A stretch of 64,000 bases of DNA, taken from assembly GCA_023238725.1 (NCBI GenBank), contig CM041551.1, forward strand, positions 6,685,759-6,749,758, written 5' to 3'. This stretch comes from Scortum barcoo (taxonomy: Eukaryota; Chordata; Actinopteri; Centrarchiformes; Terapontidae). The notes beneath the pieces are model-generated. The model ran no database searches. It was not told the DNA's origin and saw only the letters and a program-made list of their open reading frames with translations. Shown here piece by piece: positions 56,001 to 64,000 of the stretch; positions within the stretch are counted from its first letter, which is position 1; each line of letters begins with the position of its first letter. The position numbers and the translations under genes are program-made.

Positions 56001-58638
56001 ACCTTTCAGTACTGCCATCTCTCATTTTTTGCGTGTCATGCCTGATGAAACATTTACAACAATCAGGAAAGCAAGTCAGTAAAATCATGCTTTTATTTCA
56101 GGGAGAAAACCAAAAGGCTCTTCTTCTCACACACACGTTTCACATCATTTTGCTGCTCAAACAATAATAAATGAAGTGTGAATGTTTAACAGCCTCCTCT
56201 CTCCCTCTGTTATTGTGCTTAGTGACAAACAATGGAAATTACATTCACTGAGACGTTAAAAAAAGCACAATATTTTACATAAAAATACACAATGGAGTGA
56301 ATAAGTACACATGCATGTTGGTGTGCACGTGTGTGTGTGTGTGTTGGTGTGACGTGTGTGTGTGTGGGTGCGTGTCACTGTGTGCACTAATTGACTTTAG
56401 CTTGTTTCCTGTGTTTCGTGTGCGTCTGTTGCTGCATGTGAGATTGATTGCTGTGCTTATATGCATTCATAAATACAAATGTACATTATGTGTGTGTGCG
56501 TATCAGTTTGACAGATGCAGCCGGTGTGTAAAATTCAATCCACACAGAGAGGAGCCAATAAAAGCCTGATTGGCTCTGAGAGAGAGACTAGCTAATGTTT
56601 GGCAATCAGTGCCATGGCTCATTAACGCCCATAATACATAATTAGTGTGTTTGGATATAAAGACACGCAGCTGATTGGAATGCATTGCACGTTTGCCATT
56701 TCTTCTCAGCCCTCATTGCCGACATCATTTAGTCCACCGTTTCCCTCATCAAACACTGCCTTACTGGCATTCACTCTAAGCCGCGCTCATGGCGAAGACG
56801 GTTTACCTCGGACGTGTCCACATTTGGCCAGCTAAATCTGAGAGTGCATTTTTTTTCTCCAGGTTATGGCCTGAAAAAAAAGACTTGATTTTACTTCTTC
56901 TAAATCAGATACATGTTGTTTTAAATAGTTCAAATTTTAAGAGCAAGAAAGGATTGACAGGCAGGCGTAGCAACGGTAACTAAAGGGGGCGGCTGCACAG
57001 TGATTGACAGGATGATTGCTGCTATAAGAGCAGCAATTACTTTGACATCTTTTAGCTAGTGACCTCAGCTAATATCCATTTGGTATTCAAATGAATCGTT
57101 TTCTTCTGCAGTAATGTTGTGATCGCGGCTGTTCGTGGACGGTTGCAGCTATGGAGTAGACACTGCAAAGCTTGCATATTTACGCAACAGTTAAATGTGT
57201 CTCAAAGGTGATAACTGACCACGAGTAGGCCTTTCCCTGAGCCGCAGCACAAAATGACCACAAAATACAATAAGTGCATGTTCGGAAAGGTCAATCAATG
57301 CCAATGACTAAACACTAATATTCAAAAACTTGCATTTCAGGACAAACCTCGTAATAGAATCTGTATCACAAGGAGCTAAAGACACTCCCAGTCCTCTACT
57401 AACTATGTCACACTCTAACTCAAGCGCTTAACTGAACTTCAGCCCAGTTCAGGTCAGCTAGGTGCTCCACTGGAAGTCAGCCTCAGTATAAGCTTTATGA
57501 TCCACTATCTCTCTCCCTCCGAATAACTCCATCTCAACAGCCTAAGGTCTGGAGCGAGGGCATCATTGCTGTCCAGGTGAATCACATCAGCCTCCACACA
57601 CGCAGCCCCACAGGACACACACTCACCCTTCCCAGCAATCAAAGCGTTCACTCCTGAATGTTTTATGTTCCCATTAATAAGGGAGCATATCAACCAAAGT
57701 GATTGCGCATTTGCATGGTTTTCACACGTGGACAAACACGGAGACGCTCCACGAGCATACTGATGTTCCCACGCAGCTCGAGGCCGCGATGCGCAAACAC
57801 GTCTGATCTGCCAAATCCTCACTTTGCTGACAGGTGAGGTAACCGCAGCTGAATTTCACACTGTCTGAATCAGCAGGCTGCTCACAGCTGACCAGCAGTC
57901 GTACGGAAACCAACGCACACATATAAAAACCCGAGCCTCAACACAAGAGAAACCAAGTGTACTGTGTATGTGACATAAATACAGCAAAGATAGAAATAAC
58001 CACTGTGGCTCAGAGGGCTGTCTTTGTTCATTGTGTTTGTATTAATCAACCACAAATGCACAATTAACAACATTTGTTTATCACAAAATGAAGATGCTAC
58101 TATATATCATATTCAATTTTTAATAAAGTATATGCATCATTTTAAAGAGGAACTCTACCTATGCTTGTTGGGTGATTCATGAGAGAAAGTAGGGTTTAGT
58201 CAGTTGCAGCTGTTTTGATAATCAATTAGTCGTTAATGTGATTTCTAAAGCAAAAATTCAAAACACTGCCTTGTTCCAGCTTTTCCTTTGTAGGGATTTT
58301 GTGTCTTTGTTGGTCAGACAAAACATTTGACTTCATCTTAAGCTTTAGCGAATTGGGATGATATTTTTCACTTTTTTCAGGAAATGATGTTGATCGATTA
58401 ATGGAGAACATTTTTAGATACAATTTTGATAAAATTTAGATAAAAGAAAAAAGGTGAAAATCAAAGCATGGGTATAGCCCAAAAACACTTGATCGTACAT
58501 TTCATAATGCCACTCCATAGCTTCTCATTAGCTTCTCCCTGCCTGGTAAATTCCTCCATCTGTCAAACTCCACATCTGGAGCTTATAACGCAGGCTTTAT
58601 GTCATAAGTTTGAAATCTCAAGCCAAAGATGACATAAC

Positions 58639-58672
58639 CATGACATCATTAAATCACTTTAATGATGTCATG
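58639..58672. repeat. perfect inverted repeat, 15-bp arms, 4-nt loop
   Basis: Arms CATGACATCATTAAA and its exact reverse complement flank the loop TCAC. Confidence 0.85.
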
Positions 58673-61593
58673 ATGATTTAATAAAAAACTTTAGAGCCAC
58701 ACAGGACATCGTGTAGCTATTTTCACAGGTTAAATAATCCATGTGGCAATAAGACTGATCTTTGTTAGTAAGTCAGAGGAGTACCTCTTGGGAAGATCTT
58801 CACATGGCAAGCACAACTTATAACATGCTGCCAAGAGAGTACAATAAAACGTGAAGTGAAAAACTGGAAGAAGAAGACGCAAAGAGCTGCAGATCAGCCT
58901 CTCCAAGTAATTATTATTTTAGAATGAATGCTTTCAGAAATACTTTTCTAATGCAAATTCCATTCAGATTACTGGATTATTGGATTAAATAGAGCAATAT
59001 CGTTCACACGTTGAAAACCTGAAAACACGCTACTTCAAAACGCATCACAAGGCTGGAGAAGACATCTGCGCATGTGAGCCTCAGCGTCATATAATCGTCA
59101 CAGACTGAATGATTCAGTTCATCCTGCTGATCACTGAGAGAATCCTCCTCTCAGAGATAGCATGAGGGATCCCAGAGCTTCTTGGTATCGTATTCACTGC
59201 TGTTATTATCATTGAATCCACCATGGCAGCCGCTCTGAAGACATAACTTCATCTCTCCACCCACTCCCGAACCAATCTACAACACAATCTCCATTGTTTC
59301 ATCACGTTGACACGGCTATCTCTTTCCCTCGCTGCTGAAAAGCTATCCCGCAGCTAACTGAGGATGAAATGAAGCAAACGGGGGGAAAGCGTTCTCCCTG
59401 AGGGGCGTTTCAGTCGAAAATATAAACTCTGTTTTTAAGAGTCCCTCAAACCGCCAGTGTAGTGAAGTTATCGGGATACTGTTTAAAAGCTGCAGATCTC
59501 AGCTCCTAGCGGACTCATTTGGGGGAGCCAAGACTTGAAAGACTCGCCAAAACCGTAACCAAGTGTAAGAGTAAGTTTGAGTGGGTTGTCTGCGTTGTAA
59601 ACGATGTCCTGAGGTGGTCAGTGAAAATCCATATGGACATTCCTTAGGATTTTTTCTTCTTTTTTCTTGCCTGAGCCTGATTTGATCCAGCTGTGTCAGT
59701 CATGGACCCCCTACGCTTCAGTGTTAGCGGGCCCCGTGTCACCCCATGGGACCTCATGATTCACAAGAGGGGACAACCAAATCCTGAAATCAGCACAGTA
59801 CAGCATCAGTGAGAGGAAATCCAGCAGCTATGGCTGTGCTAAGTGATTGTGGGCAGGCACTGAGTATGTTGCGTGTTAACACAGGAAAATCGAAGCATGT
59901 TCAAAAGTGTCAATATGTGTCATGGGTCCACATGATTTATGAGTGTGTTGCTGGTATTTTTGCTCCATAAAGGAAATAGGTGCAAGTGTGAAATCTCCAC
60001 TGTGACCAAAAAAAACACAGATTGGTTGACATCATTTTCTGTTTTGTACTAAACAGTTTTTTTCTATCTGCGTCACAGTTCTCCAACTACTTCAGATTAC
60101 TTATATTTTTGAAAACAGCTGCATGATGACAGTGACAATTTCTTTAACTTAATGAGTAAATAATTATCCACAGCATTAACATACATTTTGGAGGCATAAT
60201 AATTTAAACTAAACCTTTAATTGGATAAACCCTTTGTGTTATATTACATTATAATAATATTTAAAGGATGTGCTTCTTCTTTCCGACCGTGGACGAGTAT
60301 AACGTCAGGACTCTGTTGGTTTTTTAGCGTTTACTGCCGCCATCTAAGCAGGAAGTGATTTACACCTGGGACTCTAGGTGAATGTAATTAACTTAATAGG
60401 AATAGGAAAGCCGAGAGGTCTGTGGCACTCAAGGGACCCACGACTCAGGAGCACTGGAGCTAGGGTGAAGATAAAAATGCTGCAGTGGGTTTCACATGAA
60501 ATAAATGAAAGAGAAAACAGTCATTATCAATTAGATTTGTGGCTTAAATTAGATAGAAACAAACTTATCTCGCACATTCAGATAAAGCCCTTACAGGTAG
60601 CAAAGTGCTTCACCATTTATGAGCTCCAGCGGCTAAAACATAGTTTTCTGGCCAACAAAAGACACTCTGCTGCGCTTGATTTACAACCACACTGGCTGTA
60701 GGTAAACAAAGGCTGAAGCAGGGTTATCCATCTTGTTGCACCTCGCATCGCAATTCATCGTGGTAGTTTACATGTCAGCCATTTTATAGCCTCCCTCCGT
60801 CTATGCTGGATTATGGTGTTGACCGGAGCCATAACAGGCGAATGCTCACCGAGATGAGACGGCGCCATAAATCCAAATCTCTATGGACAATGGTAAACAT
60901 AATGACAACTGTGTTACTGGCCCGAGACATTAAAAGCCTGGAAAGTAAATGATGAAGTCCCACATACTTCTAATCCCTTAAATTCTGGCTGTGAGTCGAG
61001 TGTGCTGCTTCAAATTACAGGTCATCTTTATTGGCCCTTGTTTTTATTATCTGACTTAACGTATTAAAGATGCAACAGGCGGGATTAATATGCGAAACAG
61101 CTACTCATCTAATCAGTCAAACAGTAGGAGAGCGTCCACTCATTGATGTTCATTCTATTTGCTTGATTTTAAAATTCTGATGCAAGTCATGCTAAGTGTG
61201 TGAAATCTTCTTGATGTACATGAACATGACACATCAAAACTAAGTGATGAAATCCCAAACTGGCTCAGAAGACAGCAGAGAACAAGCGCTCTGCTCAGAA
61301 AAAGTCGGACGAACCAGATATACGCTCCGGTCCAGCTGTAATGCAACAAATGTGTTTCCCACTTCCGGGTCTGCGCTGCTGAAGCTCTGGCCACAAATAG
61401 CCAGCGTGTCACATCTATATGGCATAAGTGGGTTAGCGTCACTTAGCATACCCCGAGGAGTTCCCAGTATAATCATGAACAATTAAATATGCACTGTTTC
61501 AATCTCCCTGTGCAGATTCTGCGCATTAGTCATGCGGCTGTGTGCAATCTCATTACGGTGTTTCTCTTTCACTTCGATGATTTAATAGCGCAG

Positions 61594-61667
61594 AGGAAAA
61601 TGTGACGCTTAAGAAACAGAATGTTTCACTTAAGACCCAAAATGTTTCTTAAGCGTCACATTTTCCT
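61594..61667. repeat. perfect inverted repeat, 25-bp arms, 24-nt spacer
   Basis: Arms 61594-61618 and 61643-61667 are exact reverse complements (core GACGCTTAAGAAACA). The spacer contains a third, partial CTTAAG copy. Confidence 0.9.
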
Positions 61668-63853
61668 GTATCCATAACAAAAACTTAGAGGAACATAAGG
61701 CAAAAGCATATTGATTATGTTTTGCTTGCTGGTCCTTTCTTTCTAACTTTAGGGTGAATTTTTCTGGTCATTCAGATCAGAGCCTGGACTCCACATGTCT
61801 TCAGTCGTGTGTGCGAACTGCAGACTTGATCTCTTCGATTCATCCCAAAACCTCTTCTTTATAGTCTTTCTCGGGCCTTGTGTCCTTGCCTCTCCATGAC
61901 TTATCTAACCATGCAGCCCAGAGTCTCTAATAATTCCATATTGGATGAATACTTCATCACGTTTTACATCCATTTCCAACTTCTAGGAAGCGGTGCGCCT
62001 GTATGTAACAAGGTGGAAAGAAAGGGTGTAGATGTTTTCACAGACTTTCCATTGATGCCCATCTTTTTGCCAACTAAAGAACTTCATAAAGACCATTGTA
62101 TTCCCAGAGGACGAAGCCTGCTGACTTTGATGATCCCATGACTTTTCCTCTTGTGCCAGCTTGACATTTTTGTATTTTAGTGAACATCTTGCACTGTTCC
62201 TAACTATTGAACAGACTGCCCTGAAATTTGGTTCTAAAATCTGAAATTTGAAAATTGTATTACAACATTGTCTCATTAAAATCCACCTTTAGCTCTTGAC
62301 ACTTAGTTTCAGGTCAGAGCGTGAACATGACATAGGCATAAAGATACCTGGCGAGCAGCACAATGCTGCCAGACAAACCTCACATTCAGTGCTCTACTCC
62401 AGACTAGATGAAGAGATTAGTATTGATTAACATCCCCCTGAAGATGTGAGGTGTAATGGACAGCGCACATTATCTTCCATTAAAGATTGTGTCTTAAGAG
62501 ACACATTAGAAGGCATTTCATAAGGTCCATGACATCCTGTGTCTGCCCATGAAACTCATTACAAGCTGTTCACTCTGGTCTGTAATCAGTGCTTTACTAT
62601 TGAAGCTGCTGTGTCCATTTACAAATCATTTCAATATTCATGTACTGTTTTGTTGTGTTAACCACTGACCGAGGTTATTCAAAAAGAAGATTTGATTTAA
62701 AACATGAGGAATTAGCAGCACTGGAGCTCACCTCTGTCTGCCTTTGTGTCCAAATGATGTTAAAATGAAGCTTAAATCATCATTTCTCACTGTGCCTCAA
62801 ATCCACGTCAACACTGATAAAAAGCAGACTGATCTAATTATAGCCATTTCTCTTGTTAAAAAATACGGCGATTGCAGATTATTTCTCCTTAACTAAATAA
62901 GACAAGGATAAATACTGCAGGGCTATAATCAGTATGTTTCTCACATTCGTCCAGAGCTCTTAATGTAAACTGAATAACATGGATCCATCCACCATGTATT
63001 ATTTCATCTACTGCATGAATTCAGACTTTTTTTTTTTCAACCACCCATGTGATTTCATCAAAACTGATTTTTGGGGATATTATATAACACATAACAGTTG
63101 GTATATTGTGAGATTGGATCAGATTTTCTGAGCAGAGTGCGGAGGATGGAGATTAGCTTTTAGAAACGCCCCCACTTTGAATGACAGCGCATCCGCCCAC
63201 TCCACCTCCAACTCTGTGAAGCAATACAGTGAAGAAAAGACCCCAACCCTCCCTCCCCCATAAAGCTGGAGACTTAAGCATCTGGAAAAAGCATCGCTGA
63301 CATACATACAGTGCTCTGCATGGCTTCAACAGAATCTTTATATTACAGAAAAACATCTCAGTGAGATCAGAAGAACATAAACGATCCTGTGAAATCCCAT
63401 TCCCTGCTGTTCGCTCAGACACGATGGAGAGATGACAGATGATGCCTCCGGCACCTCATGAAAGATTTAGAAGAAAGTTTTAAAGATGTGTCAGAGACAC
63501 GGATTGCACTTGTTGAAAATAAAAGCTCTCTCATTCCCCTTCTTTCAGATGATGCCGGCAGGTTCCCGAAGAGACTTGCCCTGCAGCGGGGAGATAGTGG
63601 ACAGGAGAGCGTGTGATAAACATGCAGAATCTAAACATTACTCCATCTCCGCGCATGGTTGCCCATCTGGAAGAGAACACTGACCGTGGGCAATTCATGT
63701 TCTGAATGTAAATGCATCTTGTACAGCTTCTGTGAGCAGGATCAAAGTTTTACAGCTCCACCCTGTATGGCTGAAATAAACAGTGATATTTGTCTGGTGT
63801 CTTTTTTTTTTTACTGTGAAGTCCAACGCTTACTTTTACTTTTGGATTGAAGT

Positions 63854-63919
63854 AGTCCTAACCCAGGGCTACTACACATCATGAATGACCATGATGTGTA
63901 GTAGCCCTGGGTTAGGACT
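63854..63919. repeat. perfect inverted repeat, 30-bp arms, 6-nt loop
   Basis: Arms 63854-63883 and 63890-63919 are exact reverse complements (outer part AGTCCTAACCCAGGG) around the loop AATGAC. Confidence 0.93.
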
Positions 63920-64000
63920 GGACAGGATGGTATGCTGAACATAAAAACGCACTGCACGGTGAGAAAACTGACATCACACGGCTGTGAGGTAACACTAAAT

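Larger units (their letters stand above)
51128..64000 (-). other. vav3: vav3 intron 2 (partial), upstream of first visible exon
   Basis: No coding exon is visible on either strand. I looked on the minus strand for the rest of the CH domain (LFDVRDFG-like and WLIHCKVLP-like stretches) and did not find it, so the first exons should lie beyond 64000. The stretch holds (TG)n at 51580-51611, (CA)n at 53000-53028, TG-rich runs at 54215-54252 and 56329-56370, poly-A or poly-T tracts, and perfect inverted repeats at 52621, 58639, 61594 and 63854. All long open frames here lack recognisable domains. Confidence 0.7.

Noticed and set aside
57582..57660. Donor-like site with flanking frame NALIAGKG as a candidate CH exon end
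   Set aside because: The upstream residues do not match any part of the Vav CH domain.
1..64000. tRNA genes, CRISPR arrays, bacterial operons, intact transposase or retroviral genes
   Set aside because: None of the expected signatures was seen; the direct-repeat runs are microsatellites and not spaced arrays.

Overview
This window is vertebrate nuclear DNA, most likely from a bony (teleost) fish. The evidence is one multi-exon gene with GT/AG introns, a very high density of (CA)n/(TG)n microsatellites, and several interspersed repeats of a kind familiar from teleost genomes. There are no prokaryotic features. The only protein-coding gene I can support is on the minus strand: vav3, the Vav-family guanine nucleotide exchange factor (Dbl-homology GEF for Rho/Rac GTPases). 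I identified it by exon-by-exon agreement with the vertebrate VAV3 protein as I remember it; no search could be run.

Layout, in the direction of transcription (high to low coordinates). 51128-64000 is upstream intron: the first exons (start codon and most of the calponin-homology domain) are not in the window and should lie beyond 64000. 51069-51127 ends the CH domain. 50901-50966 and 48006-48114 carry the acidic region with its regulatory tyrosines. 47149-47250 through 39473-39559 encode the DH (GEF) domain, and 39288-39373 through 34471-34580 the PH domain. 30889-30990 and 29314-29406 encode the C1 zinc finger. Two microexons (27258-27280 and 25969-25987) encode a linker. 23425-23555 and 21263-21328 encode the first SH3. 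20562-20593, 20055-20171, 17071-17158 and 16296-16425 encode the SH2 domain and the linker after it. 8554-8708 and 7244-7288 encode the last SH3, with the stop codon at 7244-7246. This makes 25 coding exons. With the two missing ones the total would be 27, the exon number I recall for human VAV3. All exon phases agree except in one place.

The exception is the main finding. The second C1 exon (29314-29406) carries one base too many near 29322-29336. Its upstream part is in frame with the DH-PH-C1 half, while its last bases must be read one frame over to restore the final C1 cysteine and join the linker, SH3, SH2 and SH3 exons. The 25 exons sum to 2191 nt, one more than a multiple of three. Read literally, the protein would stop inside the first SH3. 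A single-base assembly error, a real null allele and a decaying paralogue are all possible.

The left 7.2 kb holds the 3' UTR (end uncertain) and intergenic DNA, including a CpG-rich block (about 3430-4030) that could be a promoter or first exon of an unidentified gene. The introns hold microsatellites, many of them very close to splice sites, plus candidate interspersed repeats and several perfect inverted repeats, the longest being 30-bp arms at 63854-63919. I found no RNA gene, no CRISPR array, no intact transposon gene and no second protein-coding gene.
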